A stretch of DNA of 43,613 nt, taken from the NCBI GenBank assembly GCA_022376515.1, contig WTXI01000299.1:1-43613 (forward strand), written 5' to 3'. Origin of the DNA: Lactifluus volemus (taxonomy: Eukaryota > Basidiomycota > Agaricomycetes > Russulales > Russulaceae). The notes beneath the pieces are model-generated. The model saw nothing but the letters and a program-made list of their open reading frames with translations. It was not told the DNA's origin and made no database searches. Made by a program: the position numbers and the translations under genes. Below are positions 1 through 10,498 of this stretch, piece after piece (the stretch's first letter is position 1; the number at the start of each line of letters is the position of its first letter).

Positions 1-1179
1 CCCGTCCGGGCGACATGTTCCATCACCGTTTCCCTTCTGTAGTTTCTCACGCCGCTGACGTCAATCCTGAGAGTGGGGCAGCTGTTAGCTGCTGCGGGTG
101 ATGGTGAAGGAGGTCAGAGGTAAAGACAAGCGGTCGGAAGAGGCCTCAGCGCTCCGTGATTTGCTATGGTACCCAAACTCCGACGTCCGCTCCGAGTCCT
201 CTCACCTGGGCCTGCGTCCTTCCTGGTCTCACTCACCGGTTGCTTGCTGTTCATTTCGTTAGTCGTTGACTCGCCCAGTCTCCCCAACCATCCTTGCTTC
301 CTATAAAACCATCTCCGTCGCTAGATATCCGCCTTCCTGCTGACCTAACTCTGATCAAAAGAAAGTGGAATTCGAGGGAGCAAAGTGACAACTTATAAGG
401 GGTCAACTCGCGCGGCAACGACGCCTGCGCGAAGATTCGTCTTTCTGCAGTCCGTGGGCTCCGATGCGTCTAGCCCTGGAAATGCCCAAGACACCCTTGT
501 ACTGTCCGGAATGTAGCAGCTGCAGACAATCACTATACTCTACCGTTACCACTGCCAAGCACGAGACATATGTAGCTTCCTCAGGCTTCACCAGGGGCAC
601 GTACTCGCCAAGCGACGGAGTCAAATTCCCCAGTGGTGCCCTAGCCGCACCTTCGGATTCGTCAACCTCCCGAAGGGTCAGCGTATCAATTTTCGCTAGA
701 GCATAGTTTTAAGGCATGGGCCACCTGCATTGACATTTTCTACTTGAAAGGATAAAGGGAACAGGATGTACAAGGATTCGTCTGATTCAGGACCATAGGC
801 AGTCTTTCAGTACTTCAGTGGAGGGCATCTTCATCGTATCGGGACTATGTAATTGGCTGTCATAATTCATATCTCTTTGTCAAGACGCTTCTTTACGAAG
901 GTTCATTAACGTTCATTCGTTAAGATTGGGCATCGACCTCGCAAGGATACCTGAATCCCAGCATTTTCAGCCCAACGCCGGCCCTTGCCAGTGAAGTACT
1001 CCAGCGTGCGGAAGTAAGAATGTGTACTGGCATAAATCTAGCGAATTGCCCTACTCGCGCAAAAAAGTTTGGGCTGCAAGTGTCACGTAACTGTTGTTGG
1101 TTGTTTGTTCCCAACCCTCCGAGTCGGGGCTGCCACAAGCAGCGCCAGTGCTTGTCTCAGCTTCTCACTCAAATCTACG
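1..1179. other. Upstream region of receptor A, no convincing gene
   Basis: No ORF here is convincing. The region is shared with the sequence upstream of C (about 20820-21728) and, inverted, upstream of D (39488-40440), but not with B. The proximal 200-300 bp (about 930-1150) is the best conserved part among A, C and D and is the likely promoter and 5' leader. Short ORFs at 403-624 (-) and 464-706 (+) change reading frame between copies, so I do not call them genes. Confidence 0.6.
302..308 (+). promoter_or_regulatory. Candidate TATA box (TATAAAA) in the distal upstream region of A
   Basis: TATAAAA lies in the shared upstream region of A. It is kept in D (40402-40408, opposite strand) and replaced by a run of A in C near 21046-21058. 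It is about 870 bp from the predicted start codon, which is far for a TATA box, so either the leader is long or the element serves another transcript. Confidence 0.25.
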
Positions 1180-4100
1180 ATGGCTCTTCCACAACCGAAT
1201 TCGTAGGCCAACGTCTTTCACACCCTATTCTGATGCTCTCGTTAACCATTACTACAGCCCAGATCCTCAAACACCCCAAATCGGGTACATCAGTCACTTC
1301 ATTGTCGGTTTCGATTCTAGCATTTACTCAGATAATTCCCTTTGATTAGCGCGATCAACGATCAGGCCAGTGGGGCGCCATCGAGCATACCTCAGCTCGA
1401 GGTCACAGGTACGTATCTTAGTAATTCTGCTTTGATAAGTACTAAATCTCTCCCTCTCGTCAGTCCTCAGGGCGCACAATCTTCCTCATCTTAAAGTCCT
1501 CCCGGGTAAAGAGAGACAGTTCTATGTTACGGTGACCAATGGGAAGAATACATGGCAGACACCGTCGAGGCAGAGTGTGGCGCAACACGTGGAGTGGAAC
1601 GAAAAAGTTGATTCATTGTGAGAGCTGTCGGATTTTTATACCCAGGTCCAACTGACTCTCCTGCAGTGCTTTGCAACCACTCTCCAGTATTACAATATCT
1701 CTTTATGCGAAGAGGACCATGCGGACAGACATCCTCATCGGAAGGCAGGAGATTACCTGTGAAGCTCGACGGGGTTCGTCTATTCCATCGAATTCGTTCT
1801 CATGCACTTGCTGACCGTCCTACATGTAGAGCTCGAGGTTGTATTCAGCAGTTCCGATGGACGTAGTAGACACTTAAGAGAGCCGGCCACACTCCTCTTG
1901 ACTATCACCGTGTCCACGAACCCAAGTTGCTCTCAAAATGCGGCAGCCAATACCCTAGGTGCTATGCCTGGTGCTGGAGAAGATGGCGCACGTCCTGGTG
2001 ACCTTCCTATTGGGGAAAATACTCCTATGGGACCCGTACCAGACGGCGAGGCGGAGATGTCACGTACTCTTGGTCGCGCTGAGGAAGCCATGGAAGCCAT
2101 GGACACCATGAAAGCATGGAAGTCGGCCATTTCTGTTGTCAAGCAAGTGATGGACAATGTCGACCCAATTGCTGAAGTATGACTAACATCATAATCGGTT
2201 TTACGTATCCCGTGCTAAACTAACTTCTGCTGTTCAGTTGTTCCCCCATGCAAAGTTAGCATGGAAATTGCTCTCAAAGATTCCTGAGGTTTGTCTTCGT
2301 GCTCTGTCGGAGGATATCGATAGTTCATTCTTTTTTCACATGCCGTCAGACTTTGCTACTCCAGTTGAAGCGTGACGACAACGTCAGAACACTACTTCAG
2401 GCAATACTGGATGCGTTTGACTTCGCAAAGAAGGCGGACGTTTTAAGGAACATGGACCCGGAGTCTACGCAACCAAAGATCCTGGATGAGATGCTGGAGT
2501 GTGTCTCGGAATGTGCCAATTTTATCACATCGTATGCGGAGGATGTGCAAGTCGGTACGTCGTTTTGACCTCTCTGTGGTCATTCGTCATAATAAAGGTT
2601 TGATTTAGGAAAGCGGACTTTGAAGAATGTTGTCCGCCAGGTTGATGCGAGAATTGATGAGTATCGCACAAACCTTGCTCGACTGCGAGATAATTTCCTC
2701 GCGAGTACTGCTGTCGTCACTGGGATTGCTGTGCTAGAAGTTGGTGCGTAGTCCTAATGGTAATATGATAGTCGGGTAATATTTCTGACGAGGGGCACAA
2801 AGAATTGCAGGCAAACATCAGAGAACTACCTTATAAAGGAGGCTGGCAATTTGGCGATAGGAAGCGCTGTCTTCCGGGCACACGCGATGACTTTCTGGAT
2901 CATATCGTCAAGTGGGCCGAGAGTCCTGAATCTCAGCGTGGGCTCGTGCTCCTCGGCCAGGCAGGCACAGGAAAGTCTTCAATCGCACATGAGGTCGCAC
3001 GTCTATTCCAGAATAAGTGCCTCTGCACTTACTTGGCGTTTTTGCGGAAAGAGGGATCCAAGGATGAAGCTTACCAGCTGTTCACGACGCTCGCTCGCGA
3101 TCTCTCCGATCGCTATCCTCCGTTCAAATTTGCGCTCGGGAAGGTACTGAAGAATGATCCGTCTCTTCGTAATACTCGACATTATCGCACACTTTTCGAA
3201 TCCCTTATCCTCGAACCAGTCAAGAACCTTCAGTCGAGCGACCCAATTCTTATCGTGGTCGATGCATTGGATGAGAGTGGTGATGCGATCGGTCAAGACG
3301 GGCTGCACAAGTTTCTAGCTCAGCATCTGTTCGAGTTGCCATCCAATTTCCGCATCCTCATCACCTCGAGGCCGGAGAGCGGTATTGAACATGCGTTCTG
3401 TAATGCGTTGTCCGTGTGCACCCTCTTTATGGACGATCACAAACTGGCTGCGAAAACTGAGCAAGATATTGGGTTATATCTCCGGAGCGAACTCCCTTTG
3501 GTCCTGTTCGAACGACATGGCGTTGAACTCGCAAAGGCAGCGGAAGGATTGTTTCAGTGGGCAGCCGTTGCTTCCGGGCTGATAAACAATCCTCCTCCTA
3601 GCTTTGGGTTTAGCAAGAAGCAAGTCATACAGCGTCTGTTGGGGCACTCTCGAGGTCGGGATGGGCAAGATCCTTTGGACCAGCTATATGGAGAAGTTCT
3701 GGAAGGATACTTCAAGCCGATTGCAGCACAGACCCTATTTCGTTCCGTGATGGGGCAGCTTTTTGCTGCTCTCGTTCCGCTTTCCATCCGCTCTTTGACT
3801 ATTCTACGACGACATGCACCCCAGGATGACCCCGAGGACCCTGACCCCGAGGATTCTGAATGCGTTATTGAGATGCTCCGTCACCTTGGCTCACTTCTCA
3901 ATAACGTGACCTCATCCGACGATACCCTCCCGATCACCCCACTCCACACCTCATTTCGCGACTTCCTGGCCGATGAGAAGAGTGGGGTATTCCACATCGA
4001 CCTTGGGAGGGCTCACCGTCAGCTGGCACATTCCTGTCTTGGACTAATGCTGAATGAGCTCAAGTTCAACATTTGCAAACTCGAGTCGTCATACGTTGCC

Positions 4101-6781
4101 AACAGGGATGTGCCAGATCTCGAATCTCGAATTTCAGAACACATTCCACCTGCTCTATCGTATGCGTGCGTTTCCTGGGGGGATCATTTAGAACGTCTTG
4201 TTATGGAACAGGACCTGTTTCCAAAACTTCGATTGCTGTTCGAGACAAGGTTTCTCTTTTGGCTGGAAGTGCTTAGCATCAAGAGCAACGTCGGTCTTGC
4301 ATCACGAGCATTGGCATCTCTGAACATATGGTTGGGATCTGATCAGCAGAAGGTAGGCGGCTCTTATCATGTTATAGGACATGTAATAACTATTGGGTAC
4401 AATTTCAGCAATCATTCCAATCTGAGGTTGAAAATCTGTTGGCATTAGTGGATGATGCGTTCGCGTTTGTGCGGTATTTCGGGATGGCGATATCAAGAAG
4501 CGTCCCGCATATATATATATCTGCACTCCCTTTTGCGCCATCCTCTTCCCACATCGTCGAGCACCACCTTCACCTATTCCCCCATACATTGGTTTTGAGA
4601 CACGGACAGTTATCTGATTGGCCAGCATTGGAAATGACGATTCAAGCACATGATGGACCAGTCCAGTCTGTTGTATTCTCGCCAGATGGGCAGCGGATCG
4701 CATCAGCCTCGGAAGATTACACGATTCGGGTGTGGGATGCTACGACGGGGGAAATTGTAGCGGGACCGTTTACCGGACATACTGGCACCGTCTACTCTGT
4801 CACATTCTCCCCTGACGGGAAACGCATCGCATCGGCCTCGCAGGACTGCACGATACGGGTGTGGGATGCTGCGACAGGAGAGGTCGTAGCGGGACCATTT
4901 GCTGGACACCCCTGGTGGGTTAGATGCGTTGCATGGTCACCGAATGGGCACCACATCGCCTCGGCCTCGAACGATCGCACGATTCGTATTTGGGATGTCG
5001 CAACTGGAGAGGTCGTAGCAGGCCCGTTTATTGGACACACCGACGAGGTCTTCTTTGTTACATTCTCACCAGACGGGAAACGTATTGCCTCTGCATCTGA
5101 AGATTGCACGATTCGTATGTGGAATTCTGCAACCGCAGAGGTCGTAGCAGGCCCGTATACTGGACACACCGAGCGGGTCAGCTGTGTTATATTCTCACCA
5201 GACGGGAAACACGTCGCTTCGTCCTCTGACGATCGCACGATTCGTGTGTGGGATACCGCAACAGGAATGGTAGTAGCTGGCCCATTTACTGGACACACCG
5301 AACCCATCTACTCTATTGCATTCTCGCCGGACGGGAAACGCATCACCTCAGGCTCGGTCGATCGCACGATTTGCATCTGGGATTCCGAAACAGGTCAGAT
5401 CGTAGCAGGCCCATTTACTGGACACACATCTTCCATATTTTCTGTTTCAGTCTCACCTGACGGGCAGCGCATTGCCTCAGCCTCACATGATCGCACGGTT
5501 TGCGTGTGGCATCCCAGAATAGGAGTGGCAGGGACCTCGTTTACCGGACATACCCAATCGATCTTTTCTGTTGCACTCTCACCAGACGGGCAGTGGATAG
5601 CCTCGGCTTCTGCAGATTGCACAGTTTGTGTGTGGGATGCCACAACAGGAGAGCTCACAGCAGGTCCGTTTACTGGTCACACTGATTGGGTCAATTCTGT
5701 TGCGTTCTCGCCTGAAGGGCAGCAGATTGCCTCGGCCTCGCGAGATCGCACGATTCGCGTGTGGGATACCGCGACAGGAAATGTTATAGTGGGCCCGTTT
5801 ACTGGACATACCGATAATGTCTACTCTGTTGTATTCTCGCCGGACGGACAATGCATCGCGTCGGCCTCGCTCGATCGCACGGTTCGCGTGTGGGATGCCA
5901 TGACGGGAGAGGTTGTAGTGGGCCCGTGTACTGGACACACTGATGTGGTCCTCTCTGTTGCATTCTCGCCAGACGGGAAGCGCATCGCCTCTGCCTCGAG
6001 TGACTGCACGATTCGAGTATGGGATGCTGCGACAGGGGACGTCGTGGCGGGCCCGTTCAATGGTCACACTCAGTTCGTCATATCTGTCGCGTTTTCACCA
6101 GATGGGCAGCGAATCGTCTCAGCCTCGGGAGATCACACGATTCGTGTGTGGGATTCTGTGACAGGACAAGAAGTAGTAGGCCCCGCTCCTGAACACGCCG
6201 ATTGCGTTAACTGTGTTGCACTCTCACCGGATGGGCGGCGCATTGCATCGGCCTCGAACGACCGCATGATTCGTCTGTGGGATTCTGCTACGGGTGTGGC
6301 TGTAGCAGGCCCGTTTATTGGACACACTGAATGGGTCAACTCGGTTGCATTCTCACCACATGGGCAGCGGATTGTTTCTGCCTCGGGAGATTGCACGATT
6401 CGCATGTGGGATGCCACAACAGGACAGGATATTGTGGGCTCGTCTACTGGACTCACCCAATTAACCTACTCTGGTACATCCACTTTTGATTGGCAGCCTA
6501 TCACCTTGACCTTACGAGATCACATGATTCATATAGGAAAAGGCAGAGCAGAAGATATTGATAAAGATCACTTTATGGAGAAGTTCCCAATCCATAGTGA
6601 TGGATGGATGTATGGGGAAGATAAAGAACTCCTTTTGTGGATTCCTCCCATTCACCGGCCATACCTTCATAGAGCTAACACAGTCTGGGTTGCTGGCAAA
6701 GATAGAATGGAGATAGATCTCTCAAGATTTGTGTATGGATTGAATTGGGCTATGGTATACCTTCACAGCTCGTCTGAATAG
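1180..6781 (+). CDS. C2-NACHT-WD40 STAND receptor (NLR-like), copy A, intact
   Basis: A predicted cytosolic nucleotide-switch receptor of the fungal NLR/NWD type. Exons: 1180-1202, 1258-1284, 1350-1408, 1464-1617, 1667-1773, 1830-2176, 2238-2288, 2350-2554, 2609-2743, 2803-4352, 4409-6781, giving 1676 aa with all phases consistent. Residues about 31-150 form a C2-like domain (LRAHNLPHLKVLPGKE, then VTVTNGKNTWQT and HVEWNEKVD). A Pro/Gly-rich linker and a helical region follow (about 205-370). The NACHT domain has Walker A GQAGTGKSS near residue 421, Walker B ILIVVDALDE near 519 and the LITSRP motif. Fourteen WD40 repeats span about 966-1568, then a tail containing LLLWIPPIHRP. The start was chosen because MALPQPN plus the first intron is shared by all four copies. 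Intron 9 uses an AAG acceptor. The first donor is GTAGGC, where C and D have GTATGT and B has GTATGC. Ligand and effector output are unknown; a role in non-self recognition is inferred from the family. Confidence 0.9.
4646..6454 (+). repeat. Fourteen tandem WD40-coding repeats of copy A
   Basis: There are fourteen in-frame units of 43 codons (129 nt); the first has 45 and the seventh 42. The consensus is a GH dipeptide, a variable loop, VAFSPDGQRIASAS, a variable residue, D, a variable residue, then TIRVWD. Fourteen units would fit two seven-bladed propellers. Unit 7 is degenerate, with HPR in place of the usual WDA. The residues flanking the conserved Asp and those in the loop after GH carry most of the variation. 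Confidence 0.92.
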
Positions 6782-8301
6782 ACTCACATGTATATATGCA
6801 AACTCTGATTAGTGAATCCTGAATTCAGTTAGCACCAGCAAGTGTGTCTGAGGTATGACCAGTACTGATATTTCAAGTCGGTCATTGCATTAAAACACAC
6901 ACATTCTCAGGTTTAAGGCGGTGTTGGTTTTGTGTCTAGCGGCTCAGGTTTCCTTTCACATTCTCGCTGAAGTAGCCGAGGGAATCAAGTATTTCATCTG
7001 AGACATCATTTTCTGGCTCGCAGAAGATACTGCATCTGTCCAAAGACACCTAGAGATGCAGTGGCCTGTGCACCGAAGAATAACATGCGCTCGAGCCAGG
7101 TCTTCCCTGTGTCACGCAGTTCCGTGGCCACCCTGGTGAGTCACTTGCGGCTGCATCCCCAACGGGTGCACTTGAGGCTGGCGATGGCATCAGTGTGTTG
7201 CAGTGGGGGACCCCAAGTATTAGCGTCATGGAATACCACTTATGAGCGATCCAGAAGTAAAGCTGCTAGTAGGGCAACAGAGAGCGTGTATCGGGCCAAG
7301 CGAGACAAGGGAAGGGCTGTGTGGGTCAGTTATGATCGCCATGATTGCCACCCGTGACATTGCACGATGTAACTGCAGTGCAAGTGGTACTTTGTAAATG
7401 TCGTACCTTTCAATCACGATGCTGAATCACGCCTTCATGCCGCTGTAGGCCATAGCTCTGGAAAACTTGCCTCCCCGCCACATGACGATCAGAAAAACTT
7501 GGCGCTCACGAAGGATCAGAACCTGGTTGTTGCGCGCACTGATCCCATTCCCCATCGAACATATTGAAAATCGACACAAACGCACCAAACGCCCCTTGCG
7601 CGCGTTGACGAAAAATATACCTACAACGTATTACTATCCTCCTCTCACACTGGCAAAGTCTTCATGGTAGTTGTAGCTAGTCGTGCCGTCTCGACACAGC
7701 TGCCAGTCGGTGCTCCGGGCCGAGGCTCAGGTCCGCGCCACAAATTCCCACAATGATGACCAACGCGAGCGCGCGCGAGTTCCGAATTGGCGTCCAGAGG
7801 GGGATTGTCAAAATCGCCATCTCCCCGGAGTTCGATGGGATGTCATCACTGCCCTGCTGGCTCTGGTCTGAGTTGACTCGGAAACGTTCTATTCGGCTCA
7901 TGGATTCGCGCAGCGCCATTGCGGCTTGCGTAGCATGAAAGCCATAATTTTGCGGACTGTTTTTCGTTGAGGGACGTGTGTCACTAATAACACGGCAGCT
8001 CCGGATCCACATAGTGTCGCGTTCAAGCTTATTCTTATATATCTTCTCTCCCTCTTTGTCCTTTTTTTTAGAGATGCAAACTGAGTTACGTGTGGCTTCT
8101 TCGGGCTTCGCGAGGACATATGACGTAATTTCTGCTTCTTCAAGTTGCACTTGGCACTTAGACGAGTGGGGCTGGCAGTCTGGATGATAACACAAATAAG
8201 AAAAGATTCCGCTAAGAAAGGTTTCTCAACCTGCTTTATACTTGCTTCATACCGCTTCTCTGCAAACCTTTTGCACACACCCACACTTTGCTTTAAAAAA
8301 C
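6782..8301. other. Receptor-to-acidic-gene spacer, shared with 27344-28892
   Basis: This 1.5-kb spacer is conserved in unit C. About 6950-7260 is also shared with the 3' flank of B and contains the minus-strand relic listed separately. About 7677-7871 holds a small conserved plus-strand frame, discussed under findings. The last 300 bp is probably the promoter and leader of the acidic-protein gene, including a T-rich tract near 8060-8070. I see no confident full-length gene. Confidence 0.5.
7005..7240 (-). pseudogene. Minus-strand relic carried 3' of receptor A
   Basis: Read on the minus strand, a frame with the elements HTDAIASLKCTRW and GAQATASLGVFG recurs behind A, B and C. In A the frame is broken by a TGA in the segment corresponding to CSRKWLTR of C. 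I recognise no family. It may be the end of an old convergent gene duplicated with the receptors, or a conserved 3' region that merely reads open. Confidence 0.3.
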
Positions 8302-9308
8302 ATGTTGACGTTCATGCTATCAGCTACTGTTAACCTCACTTCCAAACTTGCTCCGCATTCTTCGCAGCCCATAGGTATTACTCTTGAGGGCCCCAAGCAA
8401 CATTATGATCGCGAGTTTTACAAGGAACTCGTCACGCGTCTCTATGTTGTCAAGGCTCAGAACCGCACTGTTTTCGGCCGCATCCGGATCGCCAGCCTGG
8501 ACGTCCTCGGTTGGTTTCTTCCTTTCAGTCCGCTCTGGGGAATCCGTTAATCGCCGTAGGAAAAGCAAAAAACCTCTGGTTCAAGTCAATCCCACGCTGT
8601 CCCGCACCAGTTGTCACTGCCCCTGAGGACTTTCACATCCCGCACATCTTTGTTACCGAAGAGACAAAGTCGCCATTGAATCCTATCCGCCGCCGTGCAC
8701 GTGTCCAGATCCACAGGGGTGCATGCACCAATGTACCCTCTAGCACACATGCATCGATGACTCTGGAAGATCTCGACAGTCTTGAGACAGCTGCCGATGA
8801 CGACTGGTACCAGGACCAATATGACATCCTGGAAGAAAGTGACGACGCGTGGGAGCGTGGGGATTCTGAATACCACGCAATGCTGGTGGCGGAAGAGGAG
8901 GCTGACGACACCCTAAGCGACCCCGAGACTGAAAACGACAGCGCTTCGAGAAACGAGGAAGAGTTAGGAGACGACGATGACATCTCCGAGACAAGCATCT
9001 TGGAGGCCCATTGTGGTGATGGACCAAGCTACTTTTCTGCCGCAGACCAAAGTAGCCCTTGGACGACGCCAAGCCCTACTTCTGTCTTCTTTTGCCCGCC
9101 AACGCCAGTATCAACCCTGGGAACATCCACGCCGTCCGATGATGAGAGCGGGCCGAGAACGCCTCACTTTACGCCAGTGCTTATGCACGAGTCCGCCTCT
9201 TATGAAGACGCACTCTTCTCCGAATTCAACGCCATCACTCAGGTGGAAATCCATGATGACGGAGTGAGGGACGAATCGAAAAACGTGCTTGCGCTTCACC
9301 GCATGTAA
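8302..9308 (+). CDS. Acidic two-exon protein of unknown function, copy 1
   Basis: Exons 8302-8509 and 8560-9308 give 318 aa. The 50-nt intron has a GTTGGT donor and a TTAAT-type branch before the acceptor CGTAG. The join is supported because it puts the upstream frame (ending RIASLDVLG) in phase with KAKNLWFKSI, and the same intron is present in the second copy. The N-terminal third is basic and neutral (GPKQHYDREFYKELV; RRRARVQIHRG). The middle is strongly acidic (EESDD, EEEADD, EEELGDDDD). The C-terminal part is Ser/Thr/Pro-rich with likely phosphorylation sites (TPSPTS, TPSDDES). No signal peptide, membrane segment or known domain is evident. A nuclear or scaffold role is possible but not shown. 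It sits between receptor A and the eL14 pseudogene. Confidence 0.75.
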
Positions 9309-9988
9309 TCAGCAGGGCGCTGTTGACGCGAGGTCTGGGGAGGGGATGGAAGTTACAGCGGGGTGGTGACGCATCGGTGGCATATGGTTTCTAAGGGACA
9401 AGAGAAGTGGAAGTCAGCAAGGCAAGGTAGGGATTGTGACGGCTGACAGTGATCAGGGCGCACGACCAAGACACCGAAGGCAGGGCACTCGTAGCAATGC
9501 GTCAATGGACGTCTTTTAGCTGGACCAGCCGTCACATTTTCTGCCCAGCGCTCACCCTTCGAAGCCTAAAGTTCCGCATGCGACTTCAAAACGTTCATAC
9601 ACGCCTTGGGGAAGGAGGTGGATTGGGTTGCGTGAGGTCGGCAGGCTTTTTTCTCTACGGGGTTTTTTTAACGCCCCGATCTATGACCGCGGTGGTGGTT
9701 GTGCCAGTGATACTGTACAGTACTGCATGCTAAAGCGCTAAAGCACGAGGGGGCGGAGGTGAGTTTGTAATTTGTGATGAGAGGAAGATTTGTCAACCCC
9801 CAGCCATCTAATTGAGACTCCGCTCAAACTTTCATTGAACAAACTCATTCCTCGACGCCGTCGACGACAACGAACACAACTTCAAGACACTTTCATGCAT
9901 CCGTGTGTTAGACTTTACGGTGCTGGATGCACCACCACTGGCTTGACGATTTCTGTCTGTGGGACTCATCTGACATTGTTCAACCCAG
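9309..9988. other. Spacer between acidic gene and eL14 relic
   Basis: The spacer is conserved in unit C (29900-30480). It contains no supported gene. The segment near 9640-9680 is T-rich, and 9820-9900 is the counterpart of the eL14 leader. The eL14 start codon and first donor present in unit C are missing here. Confidence 0.6.
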
Positions 9989-10498
9989 TTTGAATCAAAC
10001 TTCGCTCGCTTCGTAGAGGTTGGCCGGGGTAAGTCTGCTTTCATTTCCCGTTCCAACAACTTGAATGTGGACAGTCGTGTTTCTCAAGGCTGGCCCTCAT
10101 GCAGGCCACATAGCTGTCATTGCTGAAATCATCGACCACAACCGGGGTGAGCAAATCACTGCTGATCACCACTGTTCATGTTTCCTTACTCTTGATACTC
10201 AGGAAGTCATCGACGGCCCTACAACGGGCCTTCCGCGCCAGGCCTTTCCCTATCGCCACCTCACCCTCACACCCCTCACCGTTCCAAAACTTCCACGCAG
10301 CGCCAGCTCTGGCATTGTGAAGAAATACGTCGAAAAGCTGAGGTCGTTGCTAAATGGGAATCAACGGTATGGGCGAAGAAGCGTGCTGCGGCAGAGAAGC
10401 GGCGAACACTCACCGACTTTGAGCGCTTCCAGGTCATGGCGCACAAAAAGTCACGGCGTGATAAGGTGCGCAAGGTACTCAAGGCCGCCAAGGCATGA
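9989..10498 (+). pseudogene. Ribosomal protein eL14 pseudogene (unit A)
   Basis: Exons homologous to the intact eL14 at 30481-31190 are recognisable: 9989-10028, about 10075-10146 and 10204-10498. They include the eL14 hallmarks LKAGPHAGHIAVIAEIIDHNR and RQAFPYRHLTLTPL. Four defects argue for a pseudogene. The ATGCCC first exon and much of intron 1 are deleted. The third donor has an extra G (CGGG before GTGAG), which breaks phase. One base is missing near 10338, shifting the frame after KKYVEK. The original reading frame is therefore lost before the C-terminus. The 57-nt stretch at intron 3 happens to be open, but reading through it does not restore the frame. Confidence 0.88.

Noticed and set aside
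2350..2568. Separate small gene spanning the helical region
   Set aside because: It is exon 8 of receptor A; phases and splice sites join it to its neighbours in all four copies.
4508..4522. TA microsatellite (ATATATATATAT) near the start of the last exon
   Set aside because: It is identical in all four copies and encodes part of PHIYISAL; there is no length variation in the window.
4792..6456. Long minus-strand ORFs across the WD40 exon (and their counterparts in B, C and D)
   Set aside because: They are periodic shadows of the 129-nt coding repeat; the plus-strand frame carries the WD40 signature.
4439..6781. WD40 protein as a gene independent of the NACHT protein
   Set aside because: The preceding 56-nt intron (GTAGGC to TTTCAG) joins it in phase to the NACHT exon, and the same join exists in B, C and D.
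7677..8195. Minus-strand 172-codon ORF upstream of the acidic gene
   Set aside because: The matching region in unit C has an internal stop and mostly amino-acid-changing differences in this frame, so it is likely the antisense of a promoter region.
8310..8568. Overlapping ORFs on both strands over the first exon of the acidic gene
   Set aside because: Only the frame starting at 8302 joins in phase to the long downstream exon through a conserved intron.
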